Source of the DNA: Minwuia thermotolerans
Lineage (GTDB): Bacteria; Pseudomonadota; Alphaproteobacteria; Minwuiales; Minwuiaceae
DNA: 64,000 bases
Assembly (NCBI RefSeq): GCF_002924445.1
Contig: NZ_PIGG01000064.1
Coordinates: 1-64,000, forward strand
Direction: 5' to 3'
The translations under genes and the position numbers were made by a program. The notes beneath the pieces are model-generated. The model was not told the DNA's origin. It ran no database searches and saw only the letters and a list, made by a program, of their open reading frames with translations. Each line of letters opens with the position of its first letter. Within the stretch, counting starts at the first letter, position 1. This document shows positions 54,059 to 63,061 of this stretch, piece after piece.

Positions 54059-57000
54059 ATGGAACTGGCGAAGGTCGATCTGCGGGACAAGTACCGTCTG
54101 GAGAGCGGGCGCATCTTCCTCAACGGGGTGCAGGCGCTGGTCCGTCTGCCGCTGATGCAGCGCAAGCGCGATCTGGCGCAGGGACTGAACACCGGCGGCT
54201 TCACTCCGGCTATCGCGGCTCCCCGCTGGGCGGCTACGACAAGGCGCTGTGGGACGCCCGCGGCCTGCTGGAGCAGAATCACATCCGCTTCCAGCCCGGC
54301 GTCAACGAGGACCTGGGCGTTACCGCCGTCTGGGGCAGCCAGCAGGTCAACCTGTTCCCCGGCGCGAAGTACGACGGCGTCTTCGGCATCTGGTACGGCA
54401 AGGGGCCCGGCGTCGACCGATCCGTCGACGCCATCAAGCACGGCAACCACGCAGGCGCGAGCGCAACCGGCGGCGTCCTGCTGATGGCCGGCGACGACCA
54501 TGGCGCGGTCTCGTCCACGCTGCCGCACCAGTCGGAACAGGTTCTCATCGCCTCGCTGGTGCCGGTGCTGAATCCGGCCAGCGTGCAGGACTATCTCGAT
54601 CTCGGCCTGCTGGGCTTCGCCATGTCGCGATATTCGGGCGCCTGGATCGGCTTCAAGGCGATCTCGGAGACCGTCGAGTCCAGCGCTTCGGTCCGGGTCA
54701 ATCCCGACCGCCTGCAGATCGTGATTCCGGACGATTTCGAGATGCCGCCCGGCGGCCTGAACATCCGCCTGGGCTACGATCCGGCCGGCGCGGAGATGCT
54801 GGCCAACGGGCCGCGGCTGGACGCGGTCGCCGCCTTCGCCCGCGCCAATCACATCGACCGTATCGTCTTCGAACCGGACCGGCCGGCGCGCATCGGCGTG
54901 ATCTCCACGGGCAAGGCCTACATGGACCTGCGCCAGGCGCTGGAGGATCTCGGCCTGCCGGAGGGCCGCCTGAACGAGCTCGGCGTCCGCATCTACAAGG
55001 TCGCCATGACCTGGCCGCTGGAGCGCGAAGGCGCGCTCGGTTTCGCCGAGGGCCTGGAGGAGGTCATCGTCGTCGAGGAGAAGCGCGGCCTGATCGAGGA
55101 CCAGCTCATGAAGCTGCTCTATCACCTGCCGTCGGACCGCCGTCCGGCGGTCGTGGGCAAGGCCGACGAAACCGGTGCGCCGCTGCTCAGCAAGATCGGC
55201 GAGCTTGATCCCGGCATGGTCGCGCGGGTCCTCGCCGAACGCCTGGAGAAGCGTGGCGCGATGGATTCGGCCCTGCGCCAGCGGCTGGCCCGCATCGAGG
55301 CCAAGCAGGCCGCGCTGCACGGGCCGCCGCCGAAGACCGTGCGCACGCCCTATTTCTGTTCCGGCTGCCCGCACAACACCTCGACCCGCGTGCCAGAAGG
55401 CAGCCGCGCCATGGCCGGCATCGGCTGTCACGGCATGGCCGTCTGGATGCCCGAGCGCCGGACGCAGACCATGTCCCACATGGGCGCCGAGGGCGTCACC
55501 TGGATCGGCCAGTCGCCCTTTACCGACGAACTCCACGTCTTCCAGAACCTGGGCGACGGCACCTACTACCATTCCGGCCTGCTGGCGATCCGCGCCGCGG
55601 CCGCGGCCGGCGTCAACATTACCTACAAGATCCTGTTCAACGATGCGGTCGCCATGACCGGGGGGCAGCAGCATGACGGGCCGCTGACCGTCTGGGACAT
55701 CAGCCGCCAGGTTCATGACGAGGGCGCCAGGCGCGTCGTCGTCGTCACGGACGAGCCCGACAAGTACCCCATGGGCGTCCACTGGGCGCCGGGCGTGACC
55801 ATCCATCACCGCGACGAACTCAACGCCGTGCAGAAGGAGCTGAGGGGCACGCCGGGCCTCACGGTGCTGATCTACGACCAGACCTGCGCCGCCGAGAAGC
55901 GCCGCCGGCGCAAGCGCGGCACCTATCCGGATCCGGCGAAGCGGGTCTTCATCAACGACGAGGTCTGCGAGGGCTGCGGCGACTGCTCGGTCCAGTCCAA
56001 CTGCGTCTCGGTGAAGCCGCTGGAGACGGATCTGGGCCGGAAGCGCCGCATCGATCAGTCCGACTGCAACAAGGACTTCTCCTGCCTGAAGGGATTCTGC
56101 CCCAGCTTCGTCACGATCGAGGGCGGCGGTGTTCGCCGCGCGCCCAAGCCGGACCTCAAGGTCGTCGGCGCGGAGGCCGATCCCTTCGCCGGCCTGCCCG
56201 AGCCCGAGCGGCGGGAGCTGACCGAGCCCTACAGCATTCTGGTCACCGGCATCGGCGGTACGGGCGTGATTACCGTCGGCGCGCTGATCGCCATGGCCGC
56301 CCATGTGGAGGGCCGCGGTGCGACCGCGCTCGACTTCACCGGTCTGGCGCAGAAGAACGGCGCGGTGATGAGCCATGTCCGCCTGGCGCCGGAGCCCGAG
56401 GACATCCATGCCGTCCGCATCGCCGCGGGCGGCGCCGACGTGATCCTCGGCTGCGACATGGTGGTCGCGGCCAGCCCCAAGGCCATCGGCACGATGGAGC
56501 AAGGTGTCACCCGCGCGGTGCTCAACAGCGCCGTGCAGCCGACCGCCGCCTTCGTGCAGAACAACGACATCGATCTGGGCGAAGCCGAATCGGCCGACCG
56601 TATCCGCGAGGCTCTGGGCGACGACCACGCGGACTTCATCGACGCCACCAGCCTGGCGGGCCAGATCATGGGCGACACGATCTCCTCCAATCCCTTCCTC
56701 CTCGGCTTCGCCTGGCAGAAGGGTCTGATCCCGCTCAGCCTGGAGGCCATCGAGCGGGCCATCGAGATCAACGGCATCGCCGTCGAGGCCAACAAGCAGG
56801 CTCTCTCCTGGGGCCGCCTGGCGGCTCACGACCCGGACGCGGTGCGCGCCGCCGCCGAGCCCAGCCAGACTGCGCCGAAGAAGCGGCCGCAGGGCTTCGA
56901 AGAGATCGTCGCCGACCGCGTGCGCCGGCTCACCGACTACCAGGACGCGGCCTACGCCGCGCGCTACCGCACCTTCGTGGAGCGCGTCGCCGCCGCCGAG

Positions 57001-57552
57001 AAGGCGAAGGCGCCGGGCCGGACCGATCTGGCCGAAGCGGTCGCCCGGTCGCTTTTCAGGCTGATGGCCTACAAGGACGAATACGAGGTCGCCCGGCTCT
57101 ATACGGACCCGACTTTCATGGCCAAGGTGCGCCGCCAGTTCGCCGGCAATTACCGCCTGAAGTTCCATCTTGCGCCGCCCATCGCTTCGGCGCGCGATCC
57201 GGAGACGGGCGAGCTGCAGAAGCGTGAATACGGCCCCTGGATGATCCATGTCTTCCGCGTGCTGGCGAAACTGAAGGGGCTGCGGGGCACGCGCTTCGAC
57301 ATCTTCGGCCGCACGGAGGAGCGCCGCATGGAACGGCAGCTCATCGCCGACTACATGGCGACGATCGAGAACGTGCTGAGCGAACTTGGCGCTGGCAACC
57401 ACGGGCTGGCGGTCCAGATCGCCGAGGTGCCCGATGAGATGCGCGGCTTCGGGCACGTCAAGGAACGCAACGTGGCGAAGGCGAAGCGCAAGGAGCAGGC
57501 GCTGCTCGCCGGCTTCCGTGAACCGTCTGCCGGCGTTCAGGCAGCAGAGTAG
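54059..57552 (+). pseudogene. Indolepyruvate ferredoxin oxidoreductase (IorA-IorB fusion), interrupted by a frameshift
   Basis: The reading frame from the ATG at 54059 (AGGTCGGGG upstream) encodes the IOR N-terminus through LAQGLNTGGF, then loses homology; homology resumes without any gap in the next frame from about 54205 (SGYRGSPLGGYDKALW) and runs to 57552. One base is missing in what should be an Ile codon at 54203-54205. Joined, the protein would be about 1165 residues: thiamine-diphosphate domains, a ferredoxin-like [4Fe-4S] stretch with CEGCGDC and CNKDFSC, and the gamma/beta-type C-terminus with VTGIGGTGVITVG. It oxidises arylpyruvates to aryl-acetyl-CoA. Real mutation and sequencing error cannot be told apart here. 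Confidence 0.85.
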
Positions 57553-57559
57553 CCTCGGC

Positions 57560-58750
57560 CTATCCGGTGGGGGTGTCGGAGGGTTCCGGCCTGGCGCGTC
57601 CCGCTTCGCCGAGGCGGATGAGCGTCAGCCGTGTGACGATCGGCCCGAGCAGTTCGAAGACCACCGTTGTCGCCACCGTCACTGCCGTCACGGTCACTGC
57701 GTGTTCGGGGACGGCCACGCTGGCGACCAGCGCCATGCCGAGCGCCACGCCGGCCTGGGGCAGCAGGGTCAGCCCCATCATCCGCGCCTGAGAGTCCGGC
57801 ATTCCGCCCAGCCGGCCGCCCAGCCAGCCGCCGCCGACGCGACCGCCCAATCGCAGCAGCAGGAAGGCGAGGCCGAGGGGGCCGGCGATGATCACCGAGG
57901 AGAGGTCGACGGCTGCGCCGGCGAGGACGAAGAAAAGCACCAGAACCGGGCCGCTGATATGCTCGATCTCGTGGAAGGCGAAGTTGTGATGGCGGGCCAG
58001 GTTCACGATGACCGCTCCCGTGGTCATGCCTGTCAGCAGGAACGAGATCTCCAGCCAGAGCGACATGCCCGCACAAAGCAGAACCAGCCCCAGCGCTTCG
58101 GCCAGGGTCGGTTCTCCCGGCCTGACCCGTCCCGTCAACAGCGCCGCCGGGAGGCCGATCGCGAGGCCGAGGCCTATCGCTCCGAAGACCTCGACCAGTC
58201 CGTCGCCGAGCCCGTCGACGATGCCGCCGGGACCGACGAAGCCGAGCACGACGCTGAACACGATCACGCCCCAGGCGTCGTCGATCGCCACGACCCCCAG
58301 CAGTGTCGTCGTTGCCGGTCCGTCGGCGCGGATCTCCCGCACCACCTCGCGGGTTGCGGCGGGGTCGGTCGCCAGCGCGATGCCGGCCAGCAGCAGCGCG
58401 AGAACCGGCGGCGCGCCGGCGAACGTCAGTCCGGCGGCCATGACCGCGAAGGAGACGGTCATGACCGAGAGCGAGACGGCGAGAATCGCCCTGCCATGGG
58501 TCCTGAGCGATGCCCAGGCCAGTTCGCCGCCCAGCAGGAAGGCGATCATCGTCAGCGCCAGAACCGAAATCGTGTCCAGCCAGCCCTCCGCGCTGACGGG
58601 CAGGATGTCCAGCGCCGACGGACCGATGACGAGTCCGAACAGCACCAGCAGCGTGATGCGCGGCAGCCTGGTCAGCCGCCCCAGGGCGTCGAGCGCCAGC
58701 CCCACAAGAAGGAGCAGTCCGAAGGTGACGAGTGGTGTCGCCAGTTCCAT
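57560..58750 (-). CDS. CPA2-family cation:proton antiporter
   Basis: The 396-residue membrane protein has about 12 helices of the NhaA/KefC fold. The transport motif AIDDAWGV near residue 155 has the paired acidic residues (DD) of electrogenic exchangers, and ALATDPAATREVV lies at the usual helix 4 site. The C-terminal RCK/TrkA domain of KefB-type proteins is missing. The stop is 7 bases from the stop of the convergent oxidoreductase. Confidence 0.85.
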   Translation of the reverse strand: MELATPLVTFGLLLLVGLALDALGRLTRLPRITLLVLFGLVIGPSALDILPVSAEGWLDTISVLALTMIAFLLGGELAWASLRTHGRAILAVSLSVMTVSFAVMAAGLTFAGAPPVLALLLAGIALATDPAATREVVREIRADGPATTTLLGVVAIDDAWGVIVFSVVLGFVGPGGIVDGLGDGLVEVFGAIGLGLAIGLPAALLTGRVRPGEPTLAEALGLVLLCAGMSLWLEISFLLTGMTTGAVIVNLARHHNFAFHEIEHISGPVLVLFFVLAGAAVDLSSVIIAGPLGLAFLLLRLGGRVGGGWLGGRLGGMPDSQARMMGLTLLPQAGVALGMALVASVAVPEHAVTVTAVTVATTVVFELLGPIVTRLTLIRLGEAGRARPEPSDTPTG

Positions 58751-58779
58751 GCCGTGCCGCGCCCTTCCCGTTTCGGGTT

Positions 58780-59937
58780 TCAGCCCGAGAGACGGTCCCT
58801 GAATGGGGCCAGCAGCGCGCGACTGATCACCACGTTCTGGATCTCGGTCGAGCCGTCCATGGTCTTGGCGATCTTGGCCGCCGCGAACAGCCGCGGCAGG
58901 GGCGTGTCGTGCTTCAGGCCGTTGGAGCCCATTTGGCCCATGCAGATGTCCAGGCCCTCCATGGCCGCACGGGTGGCGAACTTCTTCGCGTGCGCCGCTT
59001 CGACCGAGGCCTTGCCCTCGGCCTCCAGCCGGGCGGCGGCGTCATAGGTCATCAGCCGCGCGGCGTGCAGGTCGGTGGCGACCTCCGCGAGTTGCCACTG
59101 CATGCCCTGGAACTGCGCCACCTCGGCGCCGAAGGCGCGCCGCTGCGTGGTGTAATCCAGCGCGGTCTCCAGGCCCACGGCGAGCGCGCCGCAGCACATG
59201 GCCGCGACGTTGATCCGAGCCATGTCGATGGCCGAAAGCGCAGCCCGAAGCCCCTCGCCGGGCGGCACCACCATCCGCTCCGGCGCCAGGGCGACGTCCC
59301 GGAACGTGACGTCGGCGATAGAGGCGACATGACCGCTCAGCATGTCGTAGGGGCGGCCCACCTCGACGCCGTCGGCCTCGCGCGGCACCAGGAAGCCGGC
59401 GATGCCCTTCGCTCCGCTGCCCGGTTCGGTCTGGGCGAAGACGAAATACTCGTCGATATGCGGGGCGTTGGTGACCCAGGCCTTGGCGCCGTTCATCACC
59501 CAGCCGCCGGCGTCCTTCGCCGCCGTGGTGGTCATGGCGGTAGCGTCGGAACCGGCCGCTGGCTCTGTCAACAGGAAGCCGGTCGAGACCTCCGCCGCCA
59601 TCAGTCGCTTCAGCATCTCCTCATGCCAGGGATGGTGGCCATAGCGGTCGATCGCCGCCATGCAGTATTCCTGCGGCACGAAGGTCAGCGCCGCGATGGG
59701 GTCGGCGCGGCCGAGAACTTCGGACATGCTGGCCATCACCGTGGCGCGGACGGCGAGGCCGCCCTTTTCCTCCGGCACCAGCATGCCCTTGAGCCCGGCT
59801 TCGGCATAGGCCTGCCAGACTTCCCGCGGCGGCCGTCGGCCGGTTTCGCAGTCGCCGGCGACCCTGGCCGCCACCTCTGCGACCTTCTCGTTCGCGGCCA
59901 GCAGCTTCTGTTCTCCGTCGGTGAATACTTCGCTCAT
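58780..59937 (-). CDS. Acyl-CoA dehydrogenase
   Basis: The 385-residue enzyme follows the ACAD plan: FLLTEPAAGSDATAMTTTA in the flavin/substrate region (about 120-138), WVMNGAKAWVTNAPHIDEYF, and RRAFGAEVAQFQGMQWQLAE in the C-terminal helices. MGQMGSNGLKHDTPLPRLF replaces the usual G-G-x-G-Y loop. The substrate cannot be assigned. The gene stands alone, 30 bases downstream of the antiporter gene on the same strand. Confidence 0.88.
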   Translation of the reverse strand: MSEVFTDGEQKLLAANEKVAEVAARVAGDCETGRRPPREVWQAYAEAGLKGMLVPEEKGGLAVRATVMASMSEVLGRADPIAALTFVPQEYCMAAIDRYGHHPWHEEMLKRLMAAEVSTGFLLTEPAAGSDATAMTTTAAKDAGGWVMNGAKAWVTNAPHIDEYFVFAQTEPGSGAKGIAGFLVPREADGVEVGRPYDMLSGHVASIADVTFRDVALAPERMVVPPGEGLRAALSAIDMARINVAAMCCGALAVGLETALDYTTQRRAFGAEVAQFQGMQWQLAEVATDLHAARLMTYDAAARLEAEGKASVEAAHAKKFATRAAMEGLDICMGQMGSNGLKHDTPLPRLFAAAKIAKTMDGSTEIQNVVISRALLAPFRDRLSG

Positions 59938-60178
59938 GCCTCTCCCCCCAAACGATGATCGTGTCAGCGGCCCGCGCCGCCATCTCCCCGGGTCAGTAAT
60001 CGTATGCCCTCCGGCAAGTTGCGGCCAGCGCGGAGCCGCATTCCCGGGCGCGGCGTCCCGCCGCTCCGCCTCAGGGTTGCCATCCGGGGCCGGACGATCC
60101 AGAACACCGCCAGTGATTTTGGCGTCCGGCCAGGTTTGGCCGATCCGGGTTGATCGGGACGCCGTCAGGAGGATTGGG

Positions 60179-60568
60179 ATGATGCTGAAAACCCTCGCGC
60201 CGGCGGCGCTCGCCGCCCTCTTGCTCGCCGCAGGTCCGGCCCTTGCCGAAGGCGACCCGGCCGCCGGGGAGAAGGTCTACAAGAAGTGCAAGGTCTGCCA
60301 CATGGTCGGCGAAGGCGCGAAGAACCGCGTCGGGCCGCCGCTCAACGACATCATCGGCCGGCAGGCAGGAACCCTGGGGGGCTTCAACTACTCGCCGGCG
60401 ATGAAGAAGGCCGGCGAGGAAGGGCTGGTCTGGACCGAGGAGGCGATGGCCGAATACCTCGAGGCGCCGCGCAAATATGTGAAGGGCACCAAGATGGCCT
60501 TCCCGGGCCTGAAGAAGGAACAGGAAATCGCCGACGTCATCGCCTATCTGAAGCAGTTCTCCGAATAG
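60179..60568 (+). CDS. Class I cytochrome c (c2/c-550 type)
   Basis: The 129-residue precursor has a signal peptide at residues 1-23 (ending GPALA), a haem site CKVCH at 37-41 (Cys37, Cys40 and His41) and the axial Met at 106 in KGTKMAFPG. The length and the MGxxxxxGPxL-like GAKNRVGPPLNDIIGR place it in the mitochondrial-type/c2 group, which carries electrons in the periplasm. AGGAGG lies upstream of ATGATG; I take the first ATG. Confidence 0.92.
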   Translation: MMLKTLAPAALAALLLAAGPALAEGDPAAGEKVYKKCKVCHMVGEGAKNRVGPPLNDIIGRQAGTLGGFNYSPAMKKAGEEGLVWTEEAMAEYLEAPRKYVKGTKMAFPGLKKEQEIADVIAYLKQFSE

Positions 60569-60574
60569 CCGCGG

Positions 60575-60590
60575 ACCGGCCGGGCCCGGT
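60575..60590. terminator. Weak bidirectional hairpin between the cytochrome c and glpD genes
   Basis: ACCGG and CCGGT make a 5-bp stem around CCGGGC in the 22-base gap between two convergent genes. There is no T-run on either side, so the call is tentative. Confidence 0.25.
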
Positions 60591-62087
60591 TCAGGCGGCG
60601 TTCGCGGCGAACCACCGCCCCAGCCGCTCCCGGCCGTCCTCGTCGAGGTGGAGCGCCAGCTTCGTGCGCCGGTAGAGCACGTCCTCGGCCGATCGCGCCC
60701 ATTCCCTCTCCACCAGATAGCGGAGTTCGGCTTCCGTCAGTCCGGCGCCGAAATCCTCGCCGAGCGCGTCCGCGGTTTTCGCCTGACCGAGAATCGTCCG
60801 GCTCCCGGTTCCATAGGTGTGCACCAGCCGCGCCGCCGCCGCCTGCGTCAGGAAGGGGTGGGCGGCCGACAGTTCCGCGATCAGCCGCTCGACGCCGTCC
60901 ACGCCCATGTCGCCGCCGGGAAGCGTCGCGCCGGCCGTCCATGCGCTGGTGCGCCGGCCGCTGAGATCGTCGACCCTGTCCGCCACTTCCTCCGCCAGGC
61001 GGCGGTAGGTGGTGATCTTGCCGCCGAAGACGTTGATCAGTCCCGCGCCTTCGATCTTCTCCGAGGTCAGAACGTAGTCACGAGTCGCTTCCTGAGCGCT
61101 GGAAGCGCCGTCGTCATAGAGCGGCCGCACCGCCGAATAGGTCCAGGCGATATCGTCCGTCGTCACCGGCCGGGAGAAGTACTCGCTCGCGGCCTCGACC
61201 AGATAGCGCTTTTCCTCCTCGCTGATCTCGATGGAGGCCGGATCGCCTTCGTAGTCGCGGTCGGTGGTGCCGATCAGGGTGTAGTCGCCCTCATAGGGTA
61301 TGGCGAAGACGATGCGGCCATCGGCGTTCTGGAAGATGTAGCAGCGGTCGTGGTCGAACAGCTTGCGCACCACGATGTGGCTGCCCTGGACCAGGCGAAC
61401 GTTATGCACCGCATTGCGGCCCAGCACGCCGGCCAGCACCCGGTCCACCCAGGGTCCGGCGGCGTTGACCAGGACGCCCGCCGACAGGCGCTCCCGCGCG
61501 CCGCCGGCGCGGTTCTCGGTTTCGATGGTCCAGCGCCTGTCCGCGCCGGGCCGCGCCGAGACCACTTCCGTGCGGGTGCGGATGTCGGCGCCGCGGTCCG
61601 CTGCGTCGCGGGCATTGAGCACCACCAGCCGCGCGTCGTCGACCCAGCAGTCGGAATACTCGAAGCCCTTCACGAAGACCGGTTTCAGGGGCGCGCCGGC
61701 GGGATCGTTCCTGAGGTCGAGCGTGCGCGCCGCCGGCAGGCGCTTCCGGCCGCCCAGATGGTCGTAGAGGAACAGGCCCAGGCGCAGCATCCAGGCCGGG
61801 CGCAGCCCGCCGTGATGCGGCAGCACGAACCGCAGGGGCCAGATGATGTGCGGCGCCATGGCCCAGAGCCGCTCGCGCTCGATCAGCGATTCCCGGACCA
61901 GACGGAACTCGTAGTGCTCCAGATAGCGCAGGCCGCCGTGGATCAGCTTGGTGGAGCCCGAAGACGTGCCCTGGGCCAGGTCCGCCATCTCGGCCAGGGC
62001 GACCGTGTAGCCGCGGCCGGTCAGGTCGCGCGCGACCCCGCAGCCGTTGATGCCGCCGCCGATGACGAATACGTCGACCTCCCGCAC
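60591..62087 (-). CDS. glpD: Aerobic glycerol-3-phosphate dehydrogenase
   Basis: The 498-residue flavoprotein oxidises glycerol 3-phosphate to dihydroxyacetone phosphate and passes electrons to quinone. The FAD motif VIGGGINGCGVARDLTGRG is at the N-terminus, followed by SSGSTKLIHGGLRYLEHYEF, and the C-terminal cap domain ends with LYRRTKLALHLDEDGRERLG. I choose the GTG at 62087, 9 bases after the glpR stop. It is the second gene of the glpR-glpD unit. Confidence 0.92.
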   Translation of the reverse strand: MREVDVFVIGGGINGCGVARDLTGRGYTVALAEMADLAQGTSSGSTKLIHGGLRYLEHYEFRLVRESLIERERLWAMAPHIIWPLRFVLPHHGGLRPAWMLRLGLFLYDHLGGRKRLPAARTLDLRNDPAGAPLKPVFVKGFEYSDCWVDDARLVVLNARDAADRGADIRTRTEVVSARPGADRRWTIETENRAGGARERLSAGVLVNAAGPWVDRVLAGVLGRNAVHNVRLVQGSHIVVRKLFDHDRCYIFQNADGRIVFAIPYEGDYTLIGTTDRDYEGDPASIEISEEEKRYLVEAASEYFSRPVTTDDIAWTYSAVRPLYDDGASSAQEATRDYVLTSEKIEGAGLINVFGGKITTYRRLAEEVADRVDDLSGRRTSAWTAGATLPGGDMGVDGVERLIAELSAAHPFLTQAAAARLVHTYGTGSRTILGQAKTADALGEDFGAGLTEAELRYLVEREWARSAEDVLYRRTKLALHLDEDGRERLGRWFAANAA

Positions 62088-62095
62088 GGCGGCGC

Positions 62096-62896
62096 TCAGG
62101 CCACGCCGATCGCAGCCAGCGGCGCGATCCGCAGCTGCACGCCGCAGGTGGCGCAGCACTCGACGATGTCCGCGGGCGGCTGGCGGTCGGTGACGAAGAC
62201 GTCGATGTCGGACAGATGGCCGATGCGCACCGGCGCGCTGCGCTGGAACTTCATGTGGTCGGCGACGAGTATGGTGCGCCGGGCATGGCCGATGATCGCC
62301 TGGGCGACGCGGACCTCGCGGTAGTCGAAATCCAGCAGCGTGCCGTCGGCGTCGATGGCGGAGGCGCCCACGACGGCAAAATCCACCTTGAACTGGCTGA
62401 TCAGATCGATGGTGGCCTCGCCCACGATGCCGCCGTCGGAGGCGCGCACCACGCCGCCGGCGATGATGACTTCCGCGGCCGGGGCCTCGCGCAGGATGTT
62501 GGCGACGTTGAGGTTGTTGGTGATCGCCATGATGCCGCGGTGCTGGCGCAGGGCGACCGCGACCTGTTCGGTCGTGGTGCCGATGTTCAGCATGATGGAG
62601 GAATTGTCGGGAATGAGCGCCGCCGCCGCCGCGCCGATGCGCGTCTTTGCCTCGGCCGCCAGCACCCTGCGTGAATCATAGGCGAAGTTGGTGACGTTGG
62701 ATGGATAGACGGCCCCGCCGTGAACGCGCTGCAGCAGGCCGCGCTCGCTGAGCTCGTTGATGTCCTTGCGGATGGTCTGGGGCGTCACCTCGAACAGCGC
62801 GGCGAGGTCATCGACGTCGACGCGCCCGCTCTCGCGCGCCCGGGCCAGGATATCGGACTGGCGGGGGGTCATCTTGAGAAGTTCGATTTCTTTCAT
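62096..62896 (-). CDS. glpR: DeoR-family repressor of glycerol metabolism (GlpR)
   Basis: The 266-residue repressor has a DeoR N-terminal helix-turn-helix, ILARARESGRVDVDDLAALF then VTPQTIRKDINELSERGLL (about 38-56), and a sugar-phosphate isomerase-like sensor with DNSSIMLNIGTTTEQVA (near 97-113). Gene position, directly upstream of glpD and divergent from a glycerol ABC operon, supports GlpR. Glycerol 3-phosphate should release it. The ATG at 62896 gives the family-typical N-terminus. Confidence 0.87.
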   Translation of the reverse strand: MKEIELLKMTPRQSDILARARESGRVDVDDLAALFEVTPQTIRKDINELSERGLLQRVHGGAVYPSNVTNFAYDSRRVLAAEAKTRIGAAAAALIPDNSSIMLNIGTTTEQVAVALRQHRGIMAITNNLNVANILREAPAAEVIIAGGVVRASDGGIVGEATIDLISQFKVDFAVVGASAIDADGTLLDFDYREVRVAQAIIGHARRTILVADHMKFQRSAPVRIGHLSDIDVFVTDRQPPADIVECCATCGVQLRIAPLAAIGVA

Positions 62897-62902
62897 TTTG
62901 GT

Positions 62903-62914
62903 TCGCAATTGCGA
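62903..62914. promoter_or_regulatory. 12-bp perfect palindrome in the glpR leader
   Basis: TCGCAATTGCGA is fully symmetric and lies 7 bases before the glpR start codon. It could be an autoregulatory site, although its sequence does not closely resemble the phased TTCG repeats on the other side of the intergenic space. Confidence 0.35.
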
Positions 62915-62984
62915 GACGCGCCCGCAACATCCGATTGGCAACGCAATTTTCCATCATATCCATGCGAATAGGCAAGCATGGAAT

Positions 62985-63029
62985 TTCGTTCTGGTTCGTA
63001 TTGACTTTCGATTTGCTTCATTTGATGAT
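62985..63029 (+). promoter_or_regulatory. Predicted promoter and phased TTCG operator of the glycerol ABC operon
   Basis: TTGACT at 63001-63006 and GATGAT at 63024-63029 are separated by 17 bases and make a sigma-70-like promoter. Overlapping it, TTCG occurs at 62985, 62995 and 63007, with TTCA at 63017, at spacings of 10, 12 and 10 bp. Such phased direct repeats suit DeoR-family repressors, here GlpR. The start codon follows at 63062. Confidence 0.45.
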
Positions 63030-63061
63030 CGGAACGTTCGCCACTAGGGAGGGTTGAATCA

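Noticed and set aside
53950-57456. Minus-strand open frame of over 1100 codons opposite the indolepyruvate oxidoreductase
   Set aside because: The plus strand carries clear cofactor and iron-sulfur motifs; the opposite frame has none and shows the Asp/Gly/Arg/Ala bias of antisense reading.
54484-57552. Calling the downstream part of the oxidoreductase as a separate 1022-residue gene
   Set aside because: Homology clearly continues upstream in this frame to 54205 and then in the neighbouring frame to the gene start, so one frameshifted gene is the better model.
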